64,000 nucleotides of DNA from Tuctoria greenei (lineage: Eukaryota; Streptophyta; Magnoliopsida; Poales; Poaceae): positions 163,281,697 to 163,345,696 of the forward strand of contig JAYESD010000004.1 in the NCBI GenBank assembly GCA_036927565.1. Direction: 5' to 3'. The translations under genes were made by a program, and so were the position numbers. Shown piece by piece: positions 22,756 through 34,700 of this stretch (position 1 is its first letter; every line of letters starts with the position of its first letter). The notes under the pieces are model-generated. The model was not told the DNA's origin, ran no database searches, and saw only the letters and a program-made list of their open reading frames with translations.

Positions 22756-23014
22756 AGTAGCGAGGAGGGAGCCGTAGCATCATCGGAGGGCGAGGAGGGA
22801 GGCCGAGGACGGGAAGAAGGAGGGGGAGGCGACATACCTGGCAGCAGAGTGCGACGACGGAGGTCGTGCTATGTATGGCGGAGCGCGAGGGCGGTGATGC
22901 GGTGTTGTATGGGCGATGGTGCGGGGAAGAAGAGGAAGAAGAAAGGCGCGTGACCGAAATGAGAAAAGAGGAAGAGGCGCGCGTGCGCGTGCGGCTCGCA
23001 TAGGTAGGTTAAAT
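22756..23014. other. GC-rich CACTA interior
   Basis: It is GC-rich with purine runs (GAGGAGGGAGG, GAAGAAGAGGAAGAAG). No gene is recognised. Confidence 0.4.
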
Positions 23015-23300
23015 TCCTTTACATTTGTCGGTCGCGATAACTGACGTCGGCCTAGGGTTGAGCCGACATAATTAGGATTTTACTTTTGTCGGTCGTGTAA
23101 CTTATGTCGGCCAGGGACCTTGGCCGATGTAAGTATGACGTTAATGTCATCGGCCAGTTAACTTACGTCGGTCGCGGGTCCACGACCAACGTAAGTAACT
23201 CTACTTACGTTGGTTGAGATCGATTGATGTAAGTTACTTACTTACGTCGGTCGACCCATGTAAGTTAATCCGGCTGACATAATTGTTTGAGTTTCCTATA
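23015..23300. repeat. CACTA subterminal repeats
   Basis: Direct and inverted copies of ACTTACGTCGGTCG / CGGCCGATGTAAGT occur roughly every 20-30 bp. Such arrays bind the element's own protein in En/Spm-type transposons. Confidence 0.6.
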
Positions 23301-23306
23301 TTGGTG

Positions 23307-25160
23307 GTGGTGGTCTTGTCAGATCGGGGGTCAATGCCTCAGTCTCTATGACGTAGCGATTGACGCTGGCGCTCGCAAGCACCACCTCTCAAATACGCCT
23401 TACAGGTGCTGCGCAGCCCTGCCACTCAGATCCACCATTAAAGACATCAGCAAGCCCCATCATCTGGATCCTCCATCCTGATCGCTTGTGGTCTTAACCA
23501 CCGCTGGTCCAGGTGACCATCTCGAGAGAAGGAGGAGACCACATCCGCCAAGCACTCTTATGATGACCTACTACCAGATCTTGCTACCTCCACTCCGAAA
23601 ATCACCACTATCACCTGTGCCGGCCTACCGCCATGCCATTTTATACCTCAACTCCTGTCATTGCACCACCACTTGACATGGTGGCCGATGAACCCGGTGC
23701 ACCCATCCGCTAGATCCATGCACTACCGCACCAAAGGCTAGATCCAAGCAGCGTACCCTCGAGGCTCAGCCCGAGGACCCAACATCACGTTGCCCAGTGT
23801 CATGCAACCACCATTCTCGCGCGGCTGCTTGTGTCACACCATCCACACACCAGATCCGAGGCTCCGCCGATCGGATCTTCTGCCCACCAGCCTCCACCCA
23901 TCGTTGGCCCTGCGCCCGCCGGTCACCAACAAGAGTGTTGTGTCGCCATTGCACCATCTGCGCCACTAGCACCGCTTTGACCTCTAGCGTGCCATCTTCG
24001 CCCACCTTTGACACTAGATATGGAGCTCCTAGCCATGCCAACATGCAGAGCATGAGGTATCTGGGAGTCCCGTCGCTAGATCTAACCTTCGCCGTTTTGA
24101 GAGTTTTTGTCACCATCGACACCACCTTCATCCCGGAGCCTCTCCCCCGCCCCAATCTCTCGTCACCATGTCAACACAAATTCAGCAACTTCCGATGCAG
24201 ATCTGGTGACCCCGTGATGTATACACCGTCGCCTCGCGCAGGATCCGTCGTGGTCAGCCCCTACGAAGTCACCTCATCACCCATCCGTTCAATGCTATCA
24301 ACAAGAGCCCCACCGCCACCGTCCTGGTGCCTGTGAGCGACGGTGGGGCTGGGGGAACAGGGGAGGGGGTGTTGAGGTGTGGTAGCGATTCCACTAGAGC
24401 CACCTGTTGGGGTGATGCGAGGGCGAGAGTGGGGGGGGGCTGGATCTTAAGAGTGGATTGACACAATCTCATGGACAATCAGGTGTGATCATCTGGTGTC
24501 GAGTGTTGATACAGGGGAAGAGTTAATGTTTTTCATAAATTTTTTCTATTCCCTAGAGAAAAGTGGTAATGAAAGGCTATTGCAACTCGACACTTGGGTG
24601 TGCCATGGCCTTCTCAACTACCCAACCGTTCCAAGCGGCATAATGGATGGTGGCCTACCTGGCCCATCCATTCCCGCGCGCAGCCCACCGCACACGCAGT
24701 CACTACGAATGGGTCCATATTGCATCTCCTGGACCAAGCCCATCCGCAACCAACACTTACCTGAATATTTTTCAAAAATAGTATTATTTTAAGAAAAAAA
24801 TACAAAGTAGAGTAATATTTCAAAATAAAAAATAAAAATAGCCACTTCTTGAGCCAGCCATTGGGGGGAACCATTAGGTTTGCTGGTGGCTACCGATCAT
24901 TTAAAAAATGAATGGTTCGCCTGATGATTGGGCAAACCATCCATCGAGGACCGCCTACAAAAAGTATAGTACAGCATCCACCCAGCCACCTGGCGGATCT
25001 CCATCAAGGGGTATATAAGCCTCAAGCTTGTAGTTAAAGTTACTTTATTTGCCAGAAAATCAGGAAAAACAAAAGAGGGCAGAGGAGGAGAGGGATAATT
25101 GGAGAAATAGTGAAGGGAAGCGCTACCAACTTTTTCGTATGTTTTTAATGCGTACATTAA
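23307..25160. other. Unassigned region, no gene recognised
   Basis: From 23310 to 24450 the DNA is C-rich on the + strand, with open frames on both strands (for example 23797-24336) that show no domain I know. From 24780 to 25030 it is A/T-rich, with a TATA-like GGGTATATAAGCC at 25010-25022 that could be an old promoter. It is probably decayed transposon sequence. Confidence 0.4.
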
Positions 25161-25164
25161 GAAT

Positions 25165-25368
25165 ATGTAGAACAAATAGACAATTTAGATTTTGGTACTT
25201 AGTCTGGTTATAGTTATGTAATTTAGGGAATTTAGATAATTTTGACTTTGGTATTAAGTTACACACAATTATGTAATATAGGTAATTTAGATAATTTAGA
25301 CTTTGATACTTAGTTATACGCAATTATGTAATATAGGTAATTTAGATAATCTAGACTTCGATATATAG
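25165..25368. repeat. 55-bp tandem repeat
   Basis: The units begin at 25216, 25271 and 25326 (ATGTAATATAGGTAATTTAGATAA...), with a degraded earlier copy from about 25165. The two full units are nearly identical. They are A/T-rich and non-coding. Confidence 0.75.
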
Positions 25369-25740
25369 GAAATTTAGATTAGACTTGTAATAGTTTGACT
25401 TATGTAATATAATACGTAGATGTACCAGCACTCATGTTTACGTAAATTAAACTTTATGAAATGTTTCATGTATGTAGTTATATGCATTATAATAACACAA
25501 ATAATGATATCTTAGATATAGTTGAGGATAAGTACAACGTTCCATAGATCGTAGACCACAGCATAAATGAGCACCATACGTCCTACTTATGGGCCGTTAG
25601 CGGCGATTGCTTGGGACAGTGAGACCACATGCGATCAGAGAGTTGTTGCACCTCGACGATCGATGAATTCTTAGTTGAGCATATTTAGTTCTTATATGTT
25701 TGTGTTGTATTCGATTTCATAAAATTATCATGTTAGTATT
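25369..25740. other. A/T-rich spacer
   Basis: No gene is seen. The 3' end (TTTTTTTTTGCAG at 25739-25751) looks like a splice acceptor leading into the weak remnant that follows. Confidence 0.35.
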
Positions 25741-25751
25741 TTTTTTTGCAG

Positions 25752-25960
25752 ATTGTGTAAGACCATATTGCTGCCACTCTGCCGTATGCTCCAGATCGCA
25801 CCTAGAGAAGCGATGATGGGATCAAGAGGCGGATGCAGCTGGACCGATCCCTACCATCTGCTTTGTGGGGCTAGAGACGCAAACGTTCCACCTGCACCTT
25901 TTAGCACACTAGTACCATCACCTCGTGCACACCATCAAATGTGAGGGACGTCTCAATTCA
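25752..25960 (+). pseudogene. Possible plant-mobile-domain remnant
   Basis: Read across frames, the segment gives RRMQLDRSLPSAL and then ETQTFHLHL. These resemble the L..L..RWRPETHTFHLP core of the plant mobile domain found in MULE-associated and MAIN-like proteins. At least one frameshift and a stop are needed, and only about 50 residues are involved, so the call is tentative. Confidence 0.3.
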
Positions 25961-26182
25961 CCTAACATAAAGATTACATACGGCATAGGGGTACGGAGTA
26001 GGACGAGAGAGCATGACGAGGCAGAACAATTATATGTGGGGCTGTAATCTACAATTTATATTTAATATAATGTTTCATATGTTATTTTCATCTAATGTTT
26101 CATTTTTAATTGCTTTCCATTACTTCGAGATCAGAAAATAAAAAAATAAACACACCGCAAGAACTCTGCCTGAAAAAACCTT
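25961..26182. other. Spacer before the MITE
   Basis: It is A/T-rich with no gene, repeat or signal recognised. Confidence 0.35.
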
Positions 26183-26185
26183 TTA

Positions 26186-26755
26186 GGCCCCGTTTGGATT
26201 ACAGGAATTTCAAAGGATTTTCAAGGGAATGAGATGCTATGTTTTTGTTGATGTCATCCACTGTTTGGAACAAAGGAATGAATTCCTCCTTTCCTCTGGA
26301 AAGACTTAGTTTCCTCCAAAAATCACAGGAATCAAAACATCCACTCCTACCTCATGGACCATTCTTTGACCAAGTCTGAGACAAACAACATTGTTATCAT
26401 CTTGTCTCTTTAATCTCCTTTCAACTTCCAAATTTAAGTTGATGATGAATAGGCAAAGCATAGTCAATAGTCACGTTCAAACTAAGAATAAGAAAAATAA
26501 TACAACACATGAGATGAATATGGTACTGACTGGATGAAAAAACATTGCTCGTTTTATTCTGCTCTTCTACAATCCAAAAACATTTTTAGCATTTTTGTCC
26601 ATGTATTTTCATTCATGCATTCCAAACACCTTAAAATATTCATCCCTTTGTTTTGAATTCCTGCAGTTTTCTCACTTTCACAATTCTTATATTTTTCTCA
26701 TTCCTATATTTTTTCCTATTCATCCATTTTAATTCCCTTTGTTCCAAACAAAGCC
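26186..26755. mobile_element. Tourist-like (PIF/Harbinger) MITE
   Basis: This 570-bp non-coding element has inverted ends GGCCCCGTTTGGATTACAGG and ...CCCTTTGTTCCAAACAAAGCC, flanked by TTA at 26183-26185 and 26756-26758. A TTA duplication and these ends are typical of Tourist-like MITEs in grasses. It lies 0.3-0.4 kb upstream of the probable PHR2 transcription start. Confidence 0.85.
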
Positions 26756-27129
26756 TTAACATTTCTTCAGACGACCCTAAAAAAATGATTCACCCAATTA
26801 CCGGACTGACCATTCCTCCATTGAATGGTCCGTTCAGCTATCGGACGAATCAAATGAATTGCCACTGGATAGGTCGGACGTATCTATTTTTTTGTCATTT
26901 TTAAACGGATCCGATTTTAATTTTATTAAAATGTTCTAAAATAATTCAGCTTCCCGGGTTGACGGGAATCATTTGCCATCCCGCGCAGCGAACCGCTCGC
27001 CCGCACGCCGCCTCCTCTACCCTACCTACGGAAGGCCGGGCCCAGAGACTTCGGTCCTACGTGTCTGTGACAGGTAAGTCTGGGTGCTCGGCCTAGTGAT
27101 CGCGGCGGTCCACCACGCGAAAGGCCGCC
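26756..27129 (+). promoter_or_regulatory. PHR2: Proximal promoter region of PHR2
   Basis: This lies between the MITE and the probable 5' UTR. The distal part is A/T-rich, and the part after 26960 is GC-rich with C-rich motifs typical of grass promoters. No clear TATA box is seen, and no GNATATNC (P1BS) site was found here. The transcription start is not determined. Confidence 0.45.
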
Positions 27130-27288
27130 ACCGTTTCACATTCCATCTCATCTCTCGCCTCTCCTCCTCTGGTTCGCCCGCTCGCTGCTGCTGGAGGCGA
27201 GGGCCACGGCGAGGCGAGGGATTCGATTCACCGCGCATCCAGCTGCTCCGCCCCGCCCGCCGTTCTAGCCTCTAGGGACGCGACGGAG
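27130..27288 (+). other. PHR2: PHR2 5' UTR exon 1 (start approximate)
   Basis: This CT-rich leader ends in GACGGAG|GTGAGATAAG, a good donor at 27288/27289. It is joined over a 740-bp intron to the second leader exon at 28029. The 5' end is a guess from composition; no upstream ATG is seen in this part. Confidence 0.5.
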
Positions 27289-28028
27289 GTGAGATAAGCG
27301 GGTTTCCTCTCGCTCGCACTCCTTCCCTCCCTCAATCCGGTCCCGATGAGATTCCAGGTATCCGTTTCCTCCCCGTCGGTCGATGGTCGGTAGGATCAGG
27401 ATTTGATTCCGTCGGGTCATCTTGGATTGGTGTGGCGGAGTCGAATTTCGCGTTACTGTTTATAGGGCGGGCGGCGGTAGGGGGGCCTGCTCGCACCGGG
27501 AGCTGTGCCGTGGTTTGCTTCAGGATGGTGGATGGATAGAGATTGGTACGGGGTGCGCGTGTTTTCATTGAAGGGAGTATGGTTTCGTGAAATTTGTAGT
27601 GCTCTCGGTTCAGGTGGTGGTGCTCTGAGTAGCGACCGTTCAGCTGGGAGAGTGATTCCCAGCGTTTTGAACATTTTAGTATGTATGTAGGGTGCTTTAC
27701 ATAAAGTATGATTCAAATGGCGGGGATATCCTTCAGGAAAATGGAGGAGATTCTCGTATTGCTATGACTGTTAGAATCACATGTTTGAACAACCTATGTT
27801 GACTAGTCTCTTTCATCTCCTCGACTTGCATAGCTGTGTGTTTCCCTCAAGAATTGTTGTATTGATGCAACTCATGTCAATCTATATGGTGCACTGTGTA
27901 GTTTACTCCTTTTTCACGTGGTACAACGACTCTTAGAACGAGGAGTTTCCAGCATAACATTATGCTTCAATCTTTTCTGCTCATATTCCATTGTTGTGAT
28001 AAACATAGTTATATTTATTTCGTTGCAG
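27289..28028 (+). other. PHR2: Leader intron of PHR2
   Basis: This 740-bp intron has GTGAGA at its start and TTTCGTTGCAG at its end. It contains GGATATCC at 27724-27731, which fits the PHR-binding P1BS consensus GNATATNC. Introns in the leader often raise expression in grasses. Confidence 0.55.
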
Positions 28029-28092
28029 ATGCATTGATCCGAGGCGAGTAGCAAATTTCAGAAGTTAAGCCAGAGGAGGTATTGGTTGCTGG

Positions 28093-28137
28093 ATGATCAT
28101 TGTGTTGGTGGTAATTGAGGTTTGTGGGCATTTGTAG
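28093..28137 (+). CDS. Upstream ORF abutting the PHR2 start codon
   Basis: ATG at 28093 opens 14 codons of a very hydrophobic peptide (MIIVLVVIEVCGHL). It ends in TAG at 28135-28137, directly before the PHR2 ATG and in the same frame. A minimal ATG-CAT-TGA also opens the exon at 28029. The arrangement could limit initiation at the main start or feed it by reinitiation. No coding conservation could be checked. Confidence 0.45.
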   Translation: MIIVLVVIEVCGHL

Positions 28138-28719
28138 ATGGAGAGATTAAGCACCAATAAGACCTACAGTTCTGGAGTTCCCGTGACTGTTCCAACATCT
28201 CTGACGTTTATACCAGTCTCTCTGGATGAAAACTTCCCAAGGCTTCCAAATGCACAGAATGCTCTGATGGAGAGGGAATTGAGGAGCACACCACTACCAA
28301 ATCTTCAGGCTAACGTTGCTCCTATCTGCGGTCAGTTTCACACCAGTACTGGATCTGCCGGGCCTTTGTGTTCTCCCCCAGCTGTGAGGTTCTCTTCAGT
28401 TACGAACCCTGAGCAATACTCCAACACCAACCCTTGTAATTCTCAAGCACAAAGTACCACAAGTTCGTCAACGTTGAATTACGGATCACAGCATGGGGGC
28501 TTTGAACCTTCCTTAACTGATTTTCCAAGAGATGTTGGACAATCCTGGTGCCCTGATCCAGTTGACAGCATGCTTGCATATTTGGGTGATGTTCCTGGTG
28601 GGAACAATTCTACTGGAGCTACAAATGATCTTAGTAACCAAAGCGAATGGTGGACCGATTTTATGAACGATGACTGGAAGGACCTTGTTGATAACCCAGA
28701 GTCCACTGAAAACCAACAG
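28138..28719 (+). CDS. PHR2: PHR2 coding exon 1, residues 1-194
   Basis: The start codon follows the leader exon 28029-28137. The exon encodes the variable N-terminal regulatory part, with conserved stretches STLNYGSQHGGFEPSLTDFP, WCPDPVDSMLAYLGD and SEWWTDFMNDDWKDL. The donor CAG|GTATGC is at 28719/28720, phase 0. Open reading continues into the intron to 28887, but that tail has no family match. Confidence 0.93.
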
Positions 28720-31700
28720 GTATGCCAGTTGTACACAAGTCTACATCATAGGTTTAATAATTTGGAAACGACTCGCAGGACAAACACTTTCATTTATCTG
28801 CTTTCCCCTACCTTATCCATTCCCTACTTCATTTCGACTCAGAAGAAAGTTTTCTACTGGATATCCTTATACCATTTTGTTGTTTGACATCTCTACCATT
28901 CTCAATTCTCAAATGCTACATTTTGCATCGCAAAATGAAAATTATGCATCAGGTGCTAGCTACATAATGTTTTTCTTTGTTGGTTGCACATAACCAAGCA
29001 ACAAACGATGATAACTAAGCTGAATCTGAACAAAAACCATCTCGTTGTTAGTAGCTGAATCCTTACTCCTAGAAATTTGAGACAATTTTCTTGTTTATTT
29101 CTCACACAATGCCATGCCCAACCTAGAGGTTGGGTTACATATTTATAACTGCTATGACAGCCAAACATATGCCACTAAGAATGTTAGTAGCTGAATCTTT
29201 ACTCTCATTGAAAGAGAGATGACACTAGAGAGTTACGACAATTTTCTTGTTTATTTCTCACACAATGCCATGCCCAACTTAGGGGTTGGGGTTACATATT
29301 TATAGCTGCTATGGCAGCCGGCTGGTCGCCGAGAATGTTCTCCATCTTATGATACCACAACTGCTCGCCATCATAGCACGCGTCGAGGCGCTCCTTGTCA
29401 TGGGAGAGCGGTGTAGCGAACTCTATCGGGTTGTGCTCGACACGAACTGGTGACAGAGTGGACGTGCCAAGAGGGCTGATCGTCGATGCTGGAGTGCGTG
29501 GGGTCGCCGACTGAGGTGGAGGTGGATGCTCAGCCGGTGGAGGTGGACGCTTGGTGGCTGCGGTAGACACGCTCGGTGGAGAAGAGCTGTCTACTCCTAC
29601 ATCTCCCTTGAAGTAGACGTACTCGACGATGAAGTCATCGTTGTCGGAGTCGAGCCATCGTCCACCGCCTTGTCCCATGCCCATCCTCGCCCTTCGTTCA
29701 ACACAACATCGTGTGTCGTGCGCACACGCTGTGTCTCTGGGTTGAGAATGCGGTAGGCCTTCGAGCCCTTCGCGTAGCCGATGAACACCCTCGAAGTGCT
29801 CCTATCGTCGAGCTTGCCGATGTGGCCAAGCTCCTTGGCGAACGCGAGGCAGCTGAAGACTCGTAGGTGAGAGATCGTCGGCTTGCGCCCATACCAAGCC
29901 TCGTACGGTGTTATGTAGTGGAGAGCTTTGGTGGGCGAATGGTTGAGGATGTAGACAACTGTCACCACTGCCTCTCTCCAGAAGACAGCCGACATTCTCC
30001 TCTGCTTGAGGAGGGCCCGCGTCATCCCTACAGCGTCTGGTTGCGCTGCACGACGCCGTTCTGCTGCGGGCTCTATGTTGCGGAGTAGTGGCGCTGAACA
30101 TCCTCATCCGCACAGTGCGACGCGAATTCAGACGCCGTCAATTCGCCTACACAACACACGTAGCTTGCGGCCGCACTCCGCCTCTGCAGTGGCCTACACG
30201 CGCTTGATGGCATTCACAACCTTTCCCTTGCTACCAAGGACCATCACCCACATGTAGCGGAAGATGTCGTCGACGAGCAGCAGGAAGTAACGTCGTCCTT
30301 CTGGTGTAGTCGGTGTCACCGGACCACACAAGTCCCCGTGCACGAGCTCGAGCCGCTCCTTGGCTCGAAAGCTCGACTGCTGGGAAAAAGGAAGCTGCCT
30401 CTGCTTTGTCAACATGCAGACGTCGCGGAGCTGCTCCACGTGGTCAAGACATGCCATGCCTCACACCATCTCCTTGGCACTGAGCTGCTTCAGGGCCTCA
30501 AAGTGAAGATACCCAAAATGCTCGTGCCATGCCATGCCTCGTCGCCCCGACAAGTGGCGAGGCAGACAGGTGTGCTACCTGCATGTTAAGGACATAGAGT
30601 CGATTGGTGCCTCTGGTTAACTTGGCAAGAAGACGACGATGGCGATCCCAAATCCTCATGAATCCGTCCTTAATCTTCACGCGCGAATTCTCATCCAGCT
30701 GTCCCAAGCTGATGATTGAGTTTCTCAACGCGGGGATGTAGTAAACTCCGACGAGCAGCCTATGCTCCCCAGACTCGGCAGTGAGGATGACGGAGCCGAC
30801 ACCCTTGATCTCCACGCCGGAGGCGTCACCAAACTGACAGAGCCTCGGACATTGGGGTCAAGCTCAGCAAAGAACTCCCGTCGATCGGTCATGTGATGGG
30901 TGGCGCCGGTGTCGAGGCACCACCTGTCAGTCTTGTCGTTGCTGGAGCTGTCGCCGAGGAAAGCGTGTGCTCTTGTCTCATCAAGATGGAAGAGAGCTGC
31001 TGCGATCGATGCCACTAGAGGTGGCTTGATGCTTCCGTGTGACAGGAGCAAAGTTGGCTCTTCATCCACCTGTGCGACGTGGACCTCCTCCTCCACTTGT
31101 GCGACGTGGGCCTGGCCACGTCGTGGCTGTCGACACTCCTTGGCCCAATGACCAAGCTTGCCACAATTGTGGCAGGTGTTGTCTCGTGCCGACTTCTGGT
31201 TGTCAGCGGTGCCGCCCTGCGCGCCTCTGCGGGCGCCACCCTCGGCACGTCCTTGCGCCCCGGCTTGGGCACCTCCGCACCCCTTACGCCACGCTTGCGG
31301 CCGCCTATCGAGGAAGAGGACTCTCCCTTATTCCGGTCACCCTGGCTAGCCTCACATTGCTCGCGAGTGAGATGAAGGTTCCTGCCAATGGTGATAGGCC
31401 CGGAGAGAGGTCGTGGTTCGTCGCTGTCGACAGCCTTGAGGCGACGTATCGTCTCTTCGGTCGACATTGTGGAGAGGTCTAGTAGAGACTCGATCGAGCG
31501 AGCGATCTGCTTGTACATCTCGGGGATGCAACGGAAGAGCTTCTCAACAGCTCTCTCGTTGTAGGTGTCGTAGCTGATCTGTACCAACTTCTGCAACAAA
31601 GTGTTGAGACGGAGATCAAAGTCATCAATGTCCTCACCTGGCTTAAAGGCCAGGTTCTCCCACTCCTTGCGAAGCGCCTGCAGTGTGGTCTTGTGGGCGC

Positions 31701-34700
31701 GGTCGTTGCTGTTAGTAGCTGAATTCTTACTCTCATTAAAGAGAGGATGACACTAGAGAGTTGAGGCAATTTTCTTGTCTATTTCTCACACAATGCCATA
31801 CCCTCCAAGGGATTGGGAATACATATTTATAGGCTGCTAGCTGCCCAAGAATATGCTAGATGCTAGTCTAAAATGCCAAACTAGGTGTTGTTCTAGATGC
31901 TGTCCTATAAGATGCTAACTGCTATTCTAAAAGCAGTCGATGCTATGCTAACTGCTGTCCTAGCTGCTCTAAAAACAGTACAAGATGTTGTCCTAATTGG
32001 GGCCACAAAGACCATTCAAAGATGCTAAAGTGCACAAGAGTTATTCCAACATTCACCCCCAAGTCTTGTGCACCATCTTGTGGAAGAGTTGGACCATCCC
32101 GATTCTGTAGCAAAGCTCAAGGAAGTTGATCCTCCCAAGGGGCTTGGTGAGCAGGTCCGCAAGCTGATCCTTGGTTTTGATGTAGCTGACCTTGATGCTC
32201 CCTTCCTCTAAGCAACTTCGGATGAAGTGATACCTCACCCGGATGTGCTTGCTGCGTTCATGAAAAATGGTGTTCTTTGCCAAGGCCAGAGTGGACACGT
32301 TGTCCACCATGAGTTCCACTACTCTAGTGTCTCTGTCGAGGAGATCACCAAGCAGTCGACTAAGTCAGAGCGCCTCAGTCGAAGCGGTGGAGGCCGCTAT
32401 GTACTCGGCCTCGCTACTGGACATGGCCACCATATGCTGCTTGACCGACTGCCAGCTAACGAGACACTTGTTGAAGAAGAAGAGAATCCCGCTCGTACTC
32501 TTGTTGGTGTCAATGTCGCCGCCGTGGTCATTGTCGTTGTACCCGACAAGGTGTGCCTCCGCAGGACACCTCGGGTAGTGGAGGTCGTCATCGAGAATCC
32601 CCACAACATAGCGGATGATCCTCTTCACAGCCTGCTGGTGCTCCGTCGTCGATCGCTGCAGGAATCGACTAACGTAGCCGACGGAGAATGCCAAGTCCGG
32701 CCACGTGTGGGCGAGGTAGCGAAGGCCCCCACAAGGCGCTGGTGCTGTGTAGCGTCCACCTCCTCCGTCGTGCTGTCGCGACTCAGCTTCAGCCTCTCCT
32801 CCATTGGATTGAGAGCTGAATTGCAGTTTGTGAGCCCAACTAGCTCAACAATGCGCTTGGCGTAGGTAGTCTGTCGAAGCGTGATCCCGGAGTCAGCCCG
32901 TTGCACCTCAATCCCGAGGTAGAAGGAGAGGGATCCCAGGTCACTCATCTGGATGGTGGCTTTCATCTCTTCCTTGAATGCTGCCACCCCGCATCCATGG
33001 TGTCGATGATCACCAAGTCGTCGACGTAGTCACCCACCAGTAGGGTGTTTCCTCCATTGCCTTGCCGTTAGATGGCCGCCTCGTGCGGGCATTGCCCGAA
33101 GCCCATCCTCCTGGGCATGGAATCCAACTTGACATTTCACGCCCGTGGTGTCTGCCGCAAGCCATAGAGGGCCTTGCGCAGGCGCAACACCTTGCCCTCC
33201 TTGCCACGGAGCGCAAACCCTGACGACTGGTGTATGTAGACCTCCTCCTTCAAGTCGCCGTTAAGGAACGCCGACTTGACGTCCATGTGCTGGACACGCC
33301 AACCTTCTTGGGCAGCCAACGCAAGGAGTCACACGGATTCCATTCGTGCCATGGGGGCAAAGGCATCGTCAAAGTCGATCCCCTCCTGCTGCACGAAGCC
33401 GCGTGCCACCAAGCGAGTCTTGTGCTTGACGATGATGCCGGCTTCATCTCTCTTCAGCTTGAACACCCACTTAAGGGTGATCGCTCGGTGACCGCAAGGG
33501 CAGTCAGCAAGCTCCCAAGTGCGGTTCGTCTCAATCGCGTCCATCTCCGACTGCATCACGGCACGCTATGCCGCGTGTTTCTCGGCCTTCGCGAAAGATC
33601 GAGGCTCGCCGTCGTCGCACACAAGGTGCAACTTCGCCTCCAGATCTTGATCATCCAGATCGTGAGGGGCCAGTACCAGCACCGGGTGGTCGCCGAGAAT
33701 ATTCTACATCTTACAATACCACAACTGCTCGCCGTCGTGAGAGAGCGGAGTAGCACGCGTCGAGGCGCTCCTCGTCGTGAGAGAGCGGAGTAGCGAACTC
33801 CACCGGGTCGTGCTCGACACGAGCTGGTGATGGAGTGGACGTGCCAAGAGGGGTGGCCGTTGGTGCTGGAGTGCGTGGGGTCGCCGGTTGAAGTGGAGGT
33901 GGACGCTCGGGCGCTGGGGTAGGCACGCTCGATGGAGAAGAGCAGCCTACTCCCCAACTCCCTTGAAGTGGACGTAGTCGACGATGAAGTCGTCGTTCCT
34001 CGAGATTGAAACTTCGTCCACCACCTTGTCCCCTGCCTATCCTCGCCCTTTGTTGAACAAAACGTCGCGTGTCGTACGCACACGCTGTGTCTCTGGGTCG
34101 AGAATGCGGTAGGCCTTCAAGCCCTCCGCGTAGCCGATGAACACCTTGGGGTGCTCCTGTCGTCGAGCTTGCCGATCTGGCCAAGCTCCTTGGCGAACGC
34201 GAGGCGGCTGAAGACCCGTAGGTGAGAGACCGCCAGCTTGCGCCCATACCAAGCCTTGTGGCGTCCTGCCGTGGAGGGCCTTGGTGGGTGAACGGTTGAG
34301 GATGTAGACAACCGTCACCACCGCCTCTCCCCAGAAGACAACTGACATTCCCCTCTGCTTGAGGAGGGACCGAGTCATCCCCACAACCGTTTGGTTGCAC
34401 TGCTCTACGACGCCGTTCTGCTGCGGGCTGTAGGGCGTGGAGTAGTGGCACTGAACACCCACATCCGCGCAATACGACGCGACGTGATTTCAGCCGCTGT
34501 GAATTCGCTGCCATTGTCGGTGCGCAGCACGCGCAGCTTGCAGTTGCACTCCGCCTCAGCAGTGGTCTGCGCGCGCCTGAAGGCGTTCGCAGCCTCTCCC
34601 TTGCTGCCAAGGACCACCATCCACATGTAGCGGGAGAGGTCGTCGACGAGCAGCAGGAAGTAGCATCGTCCTCCTGGTGTAGCCGGTGTCACCGGGCCAC

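Larger units (their letters stand above)
21228..23306 (-). mobile_element. CACTA (En/Spm-type) transposon fragment
   Basis: The left end is truncated by the chromovirus LTR. On the minus strand it begins with a subterminal zone of GACGTAAGT-type repeats (23015-23290). The possible end lies near 23290-23306, where TTTCCTATATTGGTG is a degenerate form of the inverted CACTA end. The N-terminal part of a transposase follows at 21228-21540. The rest of the transposase should lie left of this window. It is inactive. Confidence 0.65.

Noticed and set aside
23797..24336. 179-codon plus-strand frame
   Set aside because: No domain is recognised, a competing minus-strand frame covers the same DNA, and the composition is C-rich.
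28720..28887. Extension of the first PHR2 exon by read-through to a stop at 28885-28887
   Set aside because: A good donor lies at 28719/28720, and the next exon continues the family sequence in phase. The extension has no family match.
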